Source of the DNA: Prosapia bicincta | Taxonomy: Eukaryota; Arthropoda; Insecta; Hemiptera; Cercopidae | Direction of reading: 5' to 3' | NCBI GenBank assembly: GCA_036971475.1 | Contig: JBAIZL010000001.1 | Location: 149,057,544-149,121,543, forward strand | Length of the DNA stretch: 64,000 nt | Shown here: one piece after another, positions 10,928 through 22,202 of the stretch | Numbering within the stretch: the first letter of the stretch is position 1 | Layout: each line of letters opens with the position of its first letter | Notes under the pieces: generated by a model | Database searches by the model: none | What the model was told of the DNA's origin: nothing | What the model saw: the letters and a program-made list of their open reading frames with translations, nothing else | Position numbers and translations under genes: made by a program

Positions 10928-12899
10928 AATTTAAACGACATAAAACACAAAACATTTTGTTTGTAGTATATATAAATAACAAATAAATTTTAATAGTCTA
11001 TAATCATAATATATTCAATGTTAATTATTTAATATGATGTATTTGAATACAACTAATAAATTCGTTTGAAATGTAACTGTTTGTGTTATTTTCCTCATTC
11101 CGTACAATTAAAATCTTTACAGAGGCCAATACGATAATTAGCTAACAAATATTATTTTCATTGCCAGTTCTATAAAGTTATGCGACGTTTTTTTAATTGC
11201 AAGTACATTAAATATTTGAAATAGAAATGTATATTACTTGAAACAACCTGTTAGTAATTCGCTTACTTGTATTTTGTGAAATAAGTTTGTAGCTTCTAGA
11301 AGATTTAATATAGGCCTCAAAATGGCTTAAATGTTTTATTTATAACCTTGCCATCTTCAATCTTCTTAAGTAGTGTACTTATATCTTCCATAATTGTGGG
11401 GATTAACGTAAATGCCTTTTAAAATAATTGATTTTAAAATATTAGGTGTGTATTACCTTTTTTATATATTTTATTAATAAGGGAGAAAGGTTTTCATTTG
11501 ATTTTTTCAAAACTTATTTTCATTTGTACTCCATATGTTTCCATCTCTAACATACAGGATATCCAAAATTCATCCCCTTTTTATCTTGCCTATTTCCTTT
11601 TCCATGTACTCCTATCGTCCGAAAATACACTCAAAATAGATCAATAAGATCGTTTCCCAAGAACAGCCTAATCAAACTCCAGAATCAGATTTCTTAAAAT
11701 CCTTCCTATTTTTCCGACACTTAATTAGAGTAAATTCTAATGAGAACTTCATTATACAACAAAGAGCGAAGTTACTGTGTAGGTTACAAATGGAAAACAT
11801 CCATATAACAGTAATTCTTATTTAGACCAAAAGGTAAGCTCTACTACAGGCACGCTTTTACAGATTTATCGGTGATAAAATATGAAAGTGTAAACTAGTA
11901 GACCAATTTGTAGATAGACACGAATACTACATACAGAATATACTATTTTCATTTATTTGCTAATGCGATTGTCAAAACAGTGTGTTTAAAACTAATGTCT
12001 TAAAATTAATTTGTTTTATTTCAAATGAAAATTATTTTAGCAGTGGTTTATTCTTATACCTTATCGGTAATTCTGTTTCGTAGTATGTAGACGTAGAAAT
12101 ACAGATTTATCGATAAAGCTTATCCACCACAAGCACTATAACATTTAAATGATTAAACATATGGATGACCGAATGTTAAAAACATCTGTGTGGGAACAAC
12201 GATCTGTGGGTGATTGGATCATCAATCTTCTCGGCAAAATCTTGAAACACCTAAAGCAAGAACGCTTGTATGTCTAGCATTTAACGGCATTTCAATAACA
12301 AACCAATTTTTTCGTTTGTAACAACCTGCCCGCTATTCTCGTATAATTTAATCTTACCGTTACCTGTTCCATTCGCCACAAAGACAATATTACATGGAAA
12401 CCTTGATACGCGCTGTTGCTTGGGTTTAATTAAGACCCTTATTTTAATTAGGCCTAAGGCAAGGCTTTGTTACGTGTGGTATAAAGTAGGCAGTTGTACA
12501 CGATGTGAAACGAAAGCAAGCCTAAATTTATAAACTATCTAGGCATCATCGGTTGGCAATATGAAACTAGTTTGTAACTTGAATAATTTAACAAAAGTAT
12601 TAAAGTTATTATATTGAAAACTATTAACTTGCCATAAAACATAAATAAACAACTACAATAAAAAGGACTCTAAACTCTATATTATTTGAAATCTCTCCCT
12701 TCAGTCTTATAAATAGCCTCATAAATTTGCATATTTTGAACTAAATAATTTATCACCCAAGTCCACTCATTTTTCTTGGTATAATATAATTATTTGTACA
12801 TTAGCCTTTCCGTGAAATTAAAACCAATCGAATAAAGTGTTAGAGATGATTTTTAAAAATAAACTTTTTAAATACTTGTCTGAATCTGAACAATAGTGA
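10928..12899. other. AT-rich spacer without recognisable feature
   Basis: AATAAA near 10980 could serve the gene tail upstream. The segment at about 12200-12540 is less AT-biased than the rest but has no coding frame. Nothing further is supported. Confidence 0.4.
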
Positions 12900-13693
12900 A
12901 GCTGGGTTTACACGATGCCAGTTGAGGAGACAATTGTCAGAGGACAACTTACTGGCATGCAATTATTGGCTACATGTAAACATCTCTGGAAAATTGGTAA
13001 GCCAACTGTCCTGGCAGCTGTCCTGAAATTCGATTGTCTCCAGGAGTAGACAGAGACCAATTGACTGGAAGCAGTGACCCCCCCCCCCTCTATCAAGACA
13101 ATTGTGCGCCGTATGAACGTTGTACGGCAGTAGATCTCTCGTTTTGGGCCAGTTTGCATTTGTTCTTCCAGTACATTCGGGAGAAATGCTGTAACTATTT
13201 CCTGTAGCAAGAAATGATAGTGTCACTTCTAATTTTGACTTAGGAGGCAGTACTTTCCTCATTATTGTGTCTTTATTAGATATTTTACTTTCAACAAGTT
13301 GCAATAGTTCGTCAAAACTTTCCGGACTCGTCCTTAAACATGCTTTATATTCCAATGGCCTCCATTCGTATTTCTTTTATCAGTTGTGATGACGCTCCTT
13401 GACTGTCTCTTTGCAAAAGCCTGTCCACTCCCTCTTCTTATTTAATCCTTCCTCGAGCACTTCGCAAGCCTCAGCGATAAATTCTTGACAAAGATTCTCA
13501 CTCATTACTTTCACTTCGTCACGAGATACGGCAGATAAGCACTCAGCCACTTTTCGTCACCAACTGCCCGTGGCAATAGTTTAACCGTGTGAACAAGGTA
13601 TTCAATTGGACTGGCCTTAAATATTTACGCAGCTTGCCCAAGACAACTGACCTCGACAACTGTCTCTTCGATTGGCATCATGTAAACCCCCCT
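12900..13693 (-). mobile_element. PIF/Harbinger-like DNA transposon, non-autonomous
   Basis: Imperfect terminal inverted repeats of about 39 bp share GGGTTTACA(C/T)GATGCCA and GAGACAATTGTC-like sequence. The right end is followed by TTA (13694-13696) and the left end is preceded by TGA (12897-12899), consistent with a mutated 3-bp TTA duplication typical of this superfamily. The 794-bp length is too short for a complete transposase, and the coding remnant is frameshifted. Confidence 0.8.
12963..13506 (-). pseudogene. HARBI1-like transposase N-terminal remnant
   Basis: The minus strand holds LEYKACLRTSPESFDELLQL, VESKISNKDTIMRKVLPP and LEVTLSFLATGNSYSI, matching the N-terminal region of PIF/Harbinger nuclease transposases (FLRM..E.FDELL, then LA.TLRFLATG.SY). 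Upstream, MSENLCQEFIAEACEVLEEG starts near 13506 but is separated by two stops. The catalytic DDE residues lie further C-terminal in the family and are missing, so the protein would be inactive. Confidence 0.75.
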
Positions 13694-14507
13694 TTAGCAA
13701 AATGTATTTAATATAGAGCAATTAACTTTCATATATCTATTAAAATCACACTTTCTTTGTGGAAGGAAGTGAACAAGGCTAAAGGTCAGCTTAGATTAAA
13801 AACTAAGTTGGTTTGGCATTTGGTTCATTCTTTCAGGGCACTTCGACCACGATCGAATCTGTCACTTCGTTACTATTTAAGCTAAATGTTGTTATCTTTT
13901 GTAGCAATTTATCGACGAACGATTTCCATTTAATGATGTTAGAACAAATATCAATCTAAAACTTTTAATCTGTGCCTTTCGACTAACTGTCTATCTCCCT
14001 AATCTCTAAGAGTATTTTTAGTACGGAATGGACAGAGTATCGTGATATGACTGAAGAAACTTTTAATTAAGACGATGAATTACTATATACTTTGTTGTAG
14101 GATTTCATTGAAAATAAATTAGGAACAAATATAGAAAGAAATTAGAAACAACCCTAACATACAAGGATGTAGTAGGATAGTGCTGAAAAGATTATAAAAG
14201 GAAATTTTATTCCAACTCCTTACTCGTTTTAGCAGAAAACAGTTTTAATATTTAAATAATAGGTTAGTTGATTAAAACTTCTTATTTTAAGTGTAATACA
14301 ACTTCAAGGATTTCTCAATTACATTGTATGGAAACGTTTGAACAATGAATTTCCTTCCAATGATAATTACATCTTCAACGAAGGATTGCAATTTAATGAT
14401 GACAATACTCGTTAACTTCTTGGTTTCTATTTTTGTTAAGGGCTGTTCCCTAACTGGAATAACCAATATTTAAAAGGTTAGATTTTCATACAATACTTAC
14501 TAACAAA
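13694..14507. other. AT-rich spacer without recognisable feature
   Basis: I see no frame, repeat or RNA motif that I can support. Confidence 0.4.
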
Positions 14508-14925
14508 AAAACTTCTAATAATTGTAACTTCTAATAATTGTAACTTCTAATAATTGTAACTTCTAATAATTGTAACTTCTAATAATTGTAACTTCTAATA
14601 ATTGTAACTTCTAATAATTGTAACTTCTAATAATTGTAACTTCTAATAATTGTAACTTGTAATAATTGTAACTTCTAATAATTGTAACTTGTAATAATTG
14701 TAACTTGTAATAATTGTAACTTCTAATAATTGTAACTTGTAATAATTGTAACTTCTAATAATTGTAACTTCTAATAATTGTAACTTCTAATAATTGTAAC
14801 TTCTAATAATTGTAACTTCTAATAATTGTAACTTCTAATAATTGTAACTTCTAATAATTGTAACTTCTAATAATTGTAACTTCTAATAATTGTAACTTCT
14901 AATAATTGTAACTTCTAATAATTGT
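14508..14925. repeat. 16-bp minisatellite, about 26 copies
   Basis: The unit is ACTTCTAATAATTGTA, nearly invariant, with a few copies reading ACTTGTAA. It directly joins the left arm of a foldback element. There are no spacers, so it is not a CRISPR-type array. Confidence 0.95.
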
Positions 14926-15566
14926 TTAACGAAAATTATACATAACGTACTAATAAAAATTCTAGAATCAAGTTCAAAGTAAGTAAATTTATTTGCTAAA
15001 AATTAATAAAATTATAACTTACATAACTTCAAAAACATTGGAAGGATACTTTAAATAATATATTTTTATTCCATTACTGAAAAATCCACTACAACCGATT
15101 AAATCAACTGTAATTATAAGAAATTAAAAATAAATTACTTGAAGAATGTGTCTCTTAATCAATACAAAGTAAACTGGGGTTGATAAATATTTAACTCTAT
15201 AAAACTTTTGTTAAGATTTTATTGTTTATAAAATAATAACAAATTAAACAATAAAATCTTGACAAAAGCTTCGGAGAGTTTAATCATTTTCAACCACGGT
15301 TTGCTTTGTATTGATCGAGAAACACATTCTTCAAGTAATTTAATTTCAATTTTTTATAATTTTAGTTTGTTTCGTCGATTGTACTGAATATTTCATTTGT
15401 AAATGGGTTAAAAATATATTATTTAATATATCCTTCCAATGTTGTTCAACTCATGTAAGTTATAATTTTAAAACTTCTTTTATATTTCATATCAAATAAA
15501 TTTACTCACTTTGTACTTGATTCTAGAGTTTTTTATAATTCCTAGTGTACAATTTTCGTTGTTGTT
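14926..15566. mobile_element. Foldback element with about 300-bp inverted arms
   Basis: The left arm (from about 14926) and right arm (to about 15566) are inverted copies across a centre near 15232. Matching blocks include AACGAAAATT at the outer ends, TTCTAGAATCAAGT, TTGGAAGGATA, CTTGAAGAATGTGT and the inner AAACAATAAAATCTTGACAA. No coding sequence is visible and the arms differ by many small changes. I cannot assign a transposon class; no clear target duplication is seen. The adjacent 16-bp minisatellite may belong to the element. Confidence 0.7.
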
Positions 15567-15674
15567 GAAAACCTGTTACAATGTTTATTACAATGTAGGC
15601 TATACATGCTATTGATGTTCAATAACACGTATATGTAATACACAATATCAAGAGCACAGTGGTACAATATAATA

Positions 15675-15969
15675 CAATGAAAATATTGGAAAGAACCCCA
15701 ATACCACAAAAATAATCAAAATAACAAAAAAACAAGCTACTTAAGATAAACCCTTATGTACATTTCGATGACCATGTCATCATCATCATGTGAATGATCG
15801 TTCTAGTTTGTAACTTCTTGTTTGCTAGATTGTAATTTTGTAATAAGACCCTCTGATGATGATGACATGGTCATCGAAATGTACATAAGGGTTTAATCTT
15901 AAGTAACTTGTTTCATTGTTATTTTTGATTATTTTTGTGGTATTGGGGTTCTCTCCAATATTTTCATTG
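15675..15969. mobile_element. Penelope-like element D terminus, small foldback
   Basis: Inverted arms of about 115 bp (15675-15788 and 15855-15969) flank a 66-bp spacer. Each arm holds a block of the CTGATGA ... CGAAA type followed by ATGTACATAAGGGTTT, and the outer ends share CAATGAAAATATTGG. The layout equals the PLE foldbacks at 3684-7315 but without coding sequence, so I treat it as a pair of PLE-type 3' ends. That assignment is by analogy. Confidence 0.6.
15846..15894 (+). ncRNA. Hammerhead ribozyme candidate in PLE-D right arm
   Basis: Stem I AGACCCU (15846-15852) pairs with AGGGUUU (15888-15894), 7 pairs with one G-U. CUGAUGA is at 15853-15859, then one extra U, stem II GAUGAC/GUCAUC (15861-15866 with 15870-15875), GAAA at 15876-15879, palindromic AUGUACAU as stem III (15879-15886) and an AUA cleavage triplet ending at 15887. 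All core bases are present. The left arm has AUGAUGA in place of CUGAUGA and no stem I partner, so it is probably inactive. The very short stem III suggests activity as a dimer. Confidence 0.7.
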
Positions 15970-17079
15970 TAACGTATATATAAGTTCTTTATTTCTGTAT
16001 GATATGAAAAGTTAATTATTGGCTGTTTCCAGAACTAAAGTGTAAATTTAATGAAGGAGAAAATATCACTTTTTTCTTACTATTCTTCGTATATAAAACT
16101 AAATGAAGCGTATCGGTAGAACTTGAAGCCACCGCTTGGAGATAAACACGAAAGTATGTAACAATCCGATTGTAAATAATTTCGTCCTGAAGATTCTTCA
16201 AAGCAAAACTTGTCGGTTGTTGCTAATAATCTCGACTGTACTTCCAGGTTGTTTCAAGGTTTCGTTCAAATATTTTTTTACTGCACTTTCCTATATTCAG
16301 CAAAAAGATTTATTTGGTTAAACTATGTATTTTTATTACTTGTAGGTTATGTTGGTTTCTGTATGTACCATTAGTTGTGTGTTAAAATGTATGTTTAAGG
16401 GAAATTGTATTATTTTCTAATGTATAAACAGGTGAATATATTTATCAAATATGCTAACATTTTTATGAGTTGAGGTATGTTTAATAATTAGCTACATTTA
16501 CTTACGACCTATTTAATAACAAAATTTTAATTTTAACATATAAACTGTGACGTTTAAAAAAAATTATAATAAAACTGAGGCTATGTTTGTTCTATAATAT
16601 ATGTGAGTCATATGCCATTTCTATAAAACAATAAAATACGGTAAATATCTAAGGCTACAATTGCAAAGGTTAGAAATACCTTAATAAATAAATATTTGAT
16701 AAAAATTTAAGTATTTGTTAAGGAAACTTTCAAATGTTTATACCATGTCCATATCTATGTCCTAATGCCCATTTGATTTTATCCTACAAATCAAATTATC
16801 TGAAGTTTTACTTTCATCGATTTTTTATTTAAAGAACAGTGTATGTAATAAAATAAATTTTAGTATGTTATAAAACCAGTGGTTATCATTTAAAGTTATA
16901 ATAAAATTTTATGTGAACCTTAGGCTTTTAAATAAAAGCATTATAACGATGTAATGAGAATAGCCTATGTCTTTTATCTTCATTATCTCTGGCTATGGCT
17001 GTATTAAACCTCTCTTAAATTGTGAATCTCTAGTAATCTATAGTTGTGCAAAGCACTGTAAAAGATAGCAAAACCGTTT
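15970..17079. other. AT-rich spacer without recognisable feature
   Basis: Overlapping 61-codon frames at 16016-16201 (minus) and 16136-16321 (plus) have no recognisable motif and I do not call them genes. Confidence 0.4.
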
Positions 17080-17577
17080 GATTGTACTTTATATGTTTCC
17101 GTTTGCATTTTAGTGTTATAAATACAATCTTGGTAGCTGTTTAATAATGACCAAGCTCTCATCTAGATTGTTTAGTTACATTGTACTTTATACTTGTTTC
17201 CGTTTGCATTTTAGTGTTATAAATACACTCTTGGTAGCTGTTTAATAATGACCAAGCTCTCATCTAGATTGTTTAGTTACATTGTACTTTATACTTGTTT
17301 CCGTTTGCATTTTAGTGTTATAAATACACTCCTGGTAGCTGTTTAATAATGACCAAGCTCTCATCTAGATTGTTTAGTTACATTGTACTTTATACTTGTT
17401 TCCGTTTGCATTTTAGTGTTATAAATACACTCTTGGTAGCTGTTTAATAATGACCAAGCTCTCATCTAGATTGTTTAGTTACATTGTACTTTATACTTGT
17501 TTCCGTTTGCATTTTAGTGTTATAAATACACTCTTGGTAGCTGTTTAATAATGACCAAGCTCTCAACTAGACTGTTT
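17080..17577. repeat. 101-bp tandem repeat, about 5 copies (left part)
   Basis: The unit begins GTTTAGTTACATTGTACTTT and ends in CTCTCATCTAGATT; copies start at about 17170, 17271, 17372 and so on, period 101. The array is interrupted at 17578 by a retrotransposon and resumes after it. Confidence 0.95.
17565..17577. repeat. Target-site duplication of the non-LTR element, left copy
   Basis: AACTAGACTGTTT here is repeated exactly at 21756-21768 on the other side of the element. The last T residues may partly belong to the poly(T). Confidence 0.85.
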
Positions 17578-17659
17578 TTTTTTTTATTATTAACTTGGGA
17601 GCGGGTTTAAACTGCCCGAAGCACCGCTACCTTAGGTATATTGTACTTACCTCCCTGAT

Positions 17660-20454
17660 CTAGTCAAAGAGCCCCTTCCCTCTTACCAGGTTTAGAAGTT
17701 TCCTGACTAGTGTTTTACCTTCAGCATCCTCTTCCAGAGCAGTGCTATCACCAAAGAGGTTGAAGCGCCTCTCGGCAAGTGCTTCACATCTATAAAAGAT
17801 GTGTGTGGCGGTCTCCAGTTCTTGCCCGCATAATCTGCACACTGGTTCATCTTTGAAGATACCCGTATTATGCAGATGTTTCCTTAGGTCACAGTGTCCC
17901 GTGAGTAGACCTGTGGCTATCCTCAATTCCTGCCTAGACAGATAGATGAGACTCTCCTGCAGCCCCAAGGAAGGTTTCCTAAGGGTTAGCTTACTGTGTC
18001 TCATTCCTTCAGCCCTGACCCAGTGCTCACAGTGTCTTTCAGCCATCCACCTTCGCACTGCAATCTTGACCATGGATTTGGAAATACCTACCGCCGGCTC
18101 CGGTCTAATTAGGGGAGTTGAAGACCCCTCTCTGGCCAGTGCATCTGCGGCTTCATTTCCAAATACTCCCCTATGCCCTGGCACCCAACCTATCTTGATG
18201 TGATTGTGCCTTGCCAGAGCTTCTAGGTCATTTAGGTACTCCCTGACTATGGACGAGGTGACCACATGTCCGTTTAGTGCCTTAATTGCTGCCGGACTGT
18301 CAGAGAAAATAGCAATCCGGGTCCTATGTATTTCCCTTCTCTCCCAGACAGGCATTTATAGCATATATTTCGGCCTGAAAGACAGAGGTATGCCTCCCCT
18401 AGGAAAAAACTAGTTTTCCCCTTGGGATTTTACAATACACCCCCGCTCCAGTGCCGAAGTCCATCTTGGAGCCATCTGTGTACCAGATCTGAGCTCCCGA
18501 TGTTACTGACCCTGACCATTCCATCATAGTTTGGTGGGCCTGGTCAGGTGCAAACGTCCGAGTAAGGTGGTCACTGCCCATCTCCAAGACAGATTCTTTG
18601 ACCACGCACTCGATACTCATATGTCCCGAAACATCTGGGAGATTAGCCCAGTTGTTCGGGTTATGCAATCTCTATGCCGCCAGCCTCGCCTCTCCCCTAA
18701 GGACAAGTCCCTTCAATGTCGAGGAAGGCACCAATGGCACAACCTTTCTTAGCGATCATTTGCTCTATCCTACCAACCACTTGGTGGAGAGCTCCCTCGC
18801 AGGACTTCCCCGGTTGATAAGCATACTGATTGGTTTTATGGCCAAAGAACCTCCCCCCCTAATATGCCTATTAACCAGTTTTTCAAGTCCCTTAAGAACA
18901 AAGGACATGAGAGTAATAGGTCTGTATCCTTTCTTTTCCGATTAGTTACCTGTAGGCTTAGGTATAAAGACCACCTTACTAGATTTCCAGACTGCAGGCA
19001 CATGCCCTAGAGCACTACTTAGCCTGTATAATTTAGTAAGTACCAGCACCAGCAGGTCCATTCCCTGCTGCAGCAGCACAGGATAGATCCCATCTGGACC
19101 TGGAGATTTTTAGGGTTTAAATGTGCCCATAGCCCATCTTACTCTTTGTGGAGTTACTATCCTCCTTGCCACTTCCCAGTCCTCCCTCTTACCACGTCTT
19201 GTGAAGGGTTTGGCAACTGGTACAGGGTCTGCTCCCCCAAGTTTCCTCAGAGTGCTGCAAGGGAATGTGTTCTGATTAATTCTTCCACAGTTTCCCCTGC
19301 AGTTTTTGTTATATTTCCCAATGGGGTACTTAGCATCCCCACAGGGTTAACTGGGTCCTTAGAGAGCGTTTTATGCAGTCGTGCCCCTTCCCGAGTTTCG
19401 TCATCTCGTGACAAAACTCCTTCCAGGACTTCCTGCGTGCTACTCTAATTGCCCTATTGTATTCAGTTAGTGTTTACCTATACTGGTCCCACTCTCCGTT
19501 CTTTTTTGCTCTATTGAAGAGTCTCCTGGTGTTCTTCCGAAGTTTGGCTAGCTTCTTGTTCCAACATGACGGATCCCCTACTTTTCTCCCCTCCCTAAAA
19601 GGGCAGTTATCAGTAAAGGACTTTACTATAGCCTCGCCAACCAGTGTGGCAGAGTCTTCTAGCTCTCCTCTCCCACCATACTCCAATCCAGCCTCCTCAA
19701 TCCGAACAACCAGATCCCTCCTGTAGGAGTCCCAGTCTGTTCTTCTTGGATCCCTGGTTGGCCGAAGCATGGCTGGATTGAGAGAGAGATTATACCTAAT
19801 ATGTCTATGGTCAGAAGATGACGGTTCATCCGACACATGCCAATTTAGTACATACCTAGCCATCTGGTTCGATGCCACCGTAATGTCCAGGACCTCCTGT
19901 CTGGCCCTAGTAACAAACGTCGGCTCTTCCCCCTGATTTAAGACTAGTAGATTCTTAGAGCTAAGTTAAGCTAAACGTTCCTCACCTCTAGTGTTGGTAC
20001 CTATACTTCCCCACGAAGTGGGATGGGAGTTAGCATCCATCCCCACCAGCAGCTCCTCATCCACAGCCCCGCATTGATCGACCAGCCTCCTCAGCTCTTG
20101 TGTCGTTAGAGCCCCCGCGTAGTCAAAGGGAAGATATGCCGTGGCCAGGTTCAGCCTCCTCATCCTCCCCTCCACCCGTAGCTCCACCATCACTGCTGTT
20201 AAGTCCCTGCAGCAGAAGTCCGTTAGTACAAAACAACTCAGCCCCCTCCTGACCAGGATACACGTCCTGGGAACTCCGGAGTTCTTATCATACAATAACT
20301 TACCTCCAGATGTCGCCAGCCCTCATATACGTCCTCCAGAAACCCATGGCTCCTGGATGAGCACCAAGTCCACCTCTCCCCTGTCCAGCATCCTACACAC
20401 GACAGCACTAGCTGCCCTGCTGTGCTGTAGGTTCACTTGGAGAAACTTGACCAT
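17660..20454 (-). pseudogene. Non-LTR retrotransposon ORF2: endonuclease, RT and RNase H, with internal RT deletion
   Basis: ORF2 starts with VKFLQVNLQHSRAAS and QEPW (endonuclease start), with a TGA near 20324. It continues with VGMDANSHPTSWGS and SSDHRHIRYNL, endonuclease catalytic motifs. After a stop near 19474 come YNRAIRVARRKSWKEFCHEM and the RT blocks GYRPITLMSFVLKGLEKLV, NQYAYQPGKSCEGALHQVV and IGAFLDIEG (box A). Immediately after box A, near 18710, the sequence jumps to LVLRGEARLAA, a post-RT region, so the YxDD box and thumb are deleted. RNase H follows: IWYTDGSK, a frameshift, FQAEIYAI, IFSDSPAAIKAL and WVPGHRGVFGNEAADALA, then CRLCGQELETATHIFYRC. The stop is at 17660. Not able to encode an active protein. 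Confidence 0.9.
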
Positions 20455-20462
20455 TGTTCTGC

Positions 20463-21221
20463 TTACTTAGCCGTTGCCTGGGTCCGCAAAGCAGCCCCAG
20501 GACTAAAGAGCACCTTGAACTTGGCCTGCCTCAGCCCTACGTGCACCCTCAGGTTGTTGCTCCGCAATGCCTTGAGGGAGCCCTCTCTTATATACAGGAT
20601 AAGGGTAAGACCTGCATCCTCGCTTTTCCTGACAATCACCTTCCAATTATCCTGAACTATCTCAGAGTTCTGGGTTTTGACCACATTCTGGATCTTTTCC
20701 GGCTCTTTGTCATTGTAGGGTTTGGGCTTAGCTTTCTTCTTTCCTCCCTCCACTGGAGAGGGATTGGAATTCGAACTCCTAGGCCTTTTGGACGTGCTGG
20801 GGCTTGGTGCTCGTGGTTGATTGCTTCCCACCTGTTGCACCTCACCACTCACAACATCCAAGCCCTGGACGTTAACATGCTCGGCTCCGTTTTGGCCTCC
20901 CCTGCGTTGTGTGCTCAGGATTATTGGCCCTCCCGCTGCTCTCGCCTGATCTCTTCTGGCCGCTCCCCTCATACCCTTTCTCCGTAGAGAAAGCGTGCTC
21001 AACTCTACAACCATTTCACTGGTTTCTGCAGTCGGTAGCTTGGTAGCCGCCCCCGCAATACCAGTGGTGGTTGCCGTTGACACATCTGCTACAGACTCAC
21101 GGTTTGCCGTCTCATTGGCTCCCGCTGTCTGTGCAGACTCAACATCAATTTGTGTATTTACTTGGTCCATTAGCTTCAAAAGTATGGTGGAAAGAACGGT
21201 CAACCAGAGCAGAACCCCCAC
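20463..21221 (-). CDS. Non-LTR retrotransposon ORF1 protein
   Basis: An intact 252-codon frame directly precedes ORF2; its stop (20465-20463) is 8 bp before the ORF2 ATG (20454-20452). The protein is Ala/Thr/Ser-rich in its N-terminal half, then has a basic stretch (SKRPRSSNSNPSP, GGKKKAKPKPYNDK), then a more ordered end (DNWKVIVRKSEDAGLTLILY, VHVGLRQAKFKVLFSPG). ORF1 proteins of this group normally bind element RNA and often carry CCHC knuckles; none is present here, and the frame is shorter than usual, so the C-terminal part may be lost or the family may lack it. The hydrophobic start (MGVLLWLTVLSTILLKLM) makes a start at the next Met plausible. Confidence 0.6.
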   Translation of the reverse strand: MGVLLWLTVLSTILLKLMDQVNTQIDVESAQTAGANETANRESVADVSTATTTGIAGAATKLPTAETSEMVVELSTLSLRRKGMRGAARRDQARAAGGPIILSTQRRGGQNGAEHVNVQGLDVVSGEVQQVGSNQPRAPSPSTSKRPRSSNSNPSPVEGGKKKAKPKPYNDKEPEKIQNVVKTQNSEIVQDNWKVIVRKSEDAGLTLILYIREGSLKALRSNNLRVHVGLRQAKFKVLFSPGAALRTQATAK

Positions 21222-21755
21222 TGCCCTGGCAAGACAACATACAATGAGGTTTTGTCTGGTTCCTCAAGGGGATCGTGTGCTACTGCATTTTATACCCTGC
21301 AGCCATTCATCCATCGGCACGATGCCTTCCACCTTGGATTGGGTATTCAGTCACTGACCTTGAAGCACACCCCAAGTTCAGGACATTATTAACTGTTGCT
21401 CATGGAGCGAATAGCCTGCTTTACTCTCTTTTGTTACAACTGTGTCGTTAGGGTAGTTTCCCGCCCATACATCACAGCCGCATTGCCCTTGGTTCACCTG
21501 GGAGGGGAGAGTAGCATTGTGAGAACTTAATTCCCAACTACCCCAGTCCCCAGTCAGAGCAGTTATTTCTACCACACCCAACCGGTTGACTGACGAGAAG
21601 GGATAATTCCTCACCTTTGAACCATTGCTTTGGTCCGGGCCTGCTTTATCAGAAACCTTCCGGAATCCTTATTCACAAGTAACCTACATATCTGTAGGCC
21701 GTTCCACTATCCGCCACCCGTGGACCCGCCCAGTTGCTAAGGCAAGCTATCTGGG
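21222..21755 (-). other. 5' leader of the non-LTR retrotransposon
   Basis: About 530 bp lie between the inferred element start and ORF1. Small frames here (for example 21378-21614, minus) have no recognisable domain. In this group the leader usually holds the internal promoter; I cannot point to a specific element. Confidence 0.5.
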
Positions 21756-21893
21756 AACTAGACTGTTTAGTTACATTGTACTTTATACTTGTTTCCGTTT
21801 CCATTTTAGTGTTATAAATACACTCTTGGTAGCTGTTTAATAATGACCAAGTTCGCATCTAGATTGTTTAGTTACATTTTACTTTAGTTGAAT
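21756..21893. repeat. 101-bp tandem repeat, right part, with target-site duplication at 21756-21768
   Basis: About 1.3 further units of the same repeat follow the element, beginning with the duplicated AACTAGACTGTTT. The array therefore predates the insertion. Confidence 0.93.
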
Positions 21894-22202
21894 TTTTGTT
21901 TTTAAGTAATACTCTTCCTAAATCGGGTTATAAATTTAAATAATGAATAAACGTTTCATGCTATTTTTAGGAAAGATTCAGTGTTTCTATGAAGACATTT
22001 GTTTAACTCTTACTTTTTTATGTTTTTATTTAATGTCTGTTAAAAACTCGGCTAATGACCGATCACAGACAATTTTGCTTTTTTAAAACACTCACAGCAT
22101 CAAATATTGGCTGATATCTGTAAGATAAGACTTTAGTTTAATTGAAATGGCAGGACTAAAGTATACTCAGGACATGATCCTGCTCGTCCCCTTTACCTTT
22201 CG
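21894..22202. other. AT-rich spacer
   Basis: I see nothing to annotate between the tandem repeat and the next candidate frame. Confidence 0.4.

Larger units (their letters stand above)
17578..21755 (-). mobile_element. R1/LOA-type non-LTR retrotransposon with RNase H, near full length but dead
   Basis: The element lies on the minus strand: its 5' end is at about 21755 and its poly(A) is the T-run from about 17578. It sits inside the 101-bp tandem repeat and is flanked by a 13-bp duplication. It carries a 5' leader of about 530 bp, an ORF1 and an ORF2 with apurinic-type endonuclease, reverse transcriptase and RNase H. ORF2 has several stops, a frameshift and a large deletion in the RT. GC content is clearly higher than in the surrounding DNA. 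The domain order EN-RT-RNase H and the C-terminal Cys/His box fit the R1/LOA/I group; I cannot fix the clade. Confidence 0.9.

Noticed and set aside
12540..12570. GGCATCATCGGTTGG block resembling the PLE terminal motif
   Set aside because: No GAAA core or paired stems at the expected spacing.
14508..14925. Short regular repeats that might be a CRISPR array
   Set aside because: Units are directly adjacent with no spacers and the DNA is eukaryotic.
20463..20987. Plus-strand frames over the non-LTR element (for example 20454-20987)
   Set aside because: Antisense of ORF1; the minus-strand frame has the correct spacing to ORF2 and the domain order.
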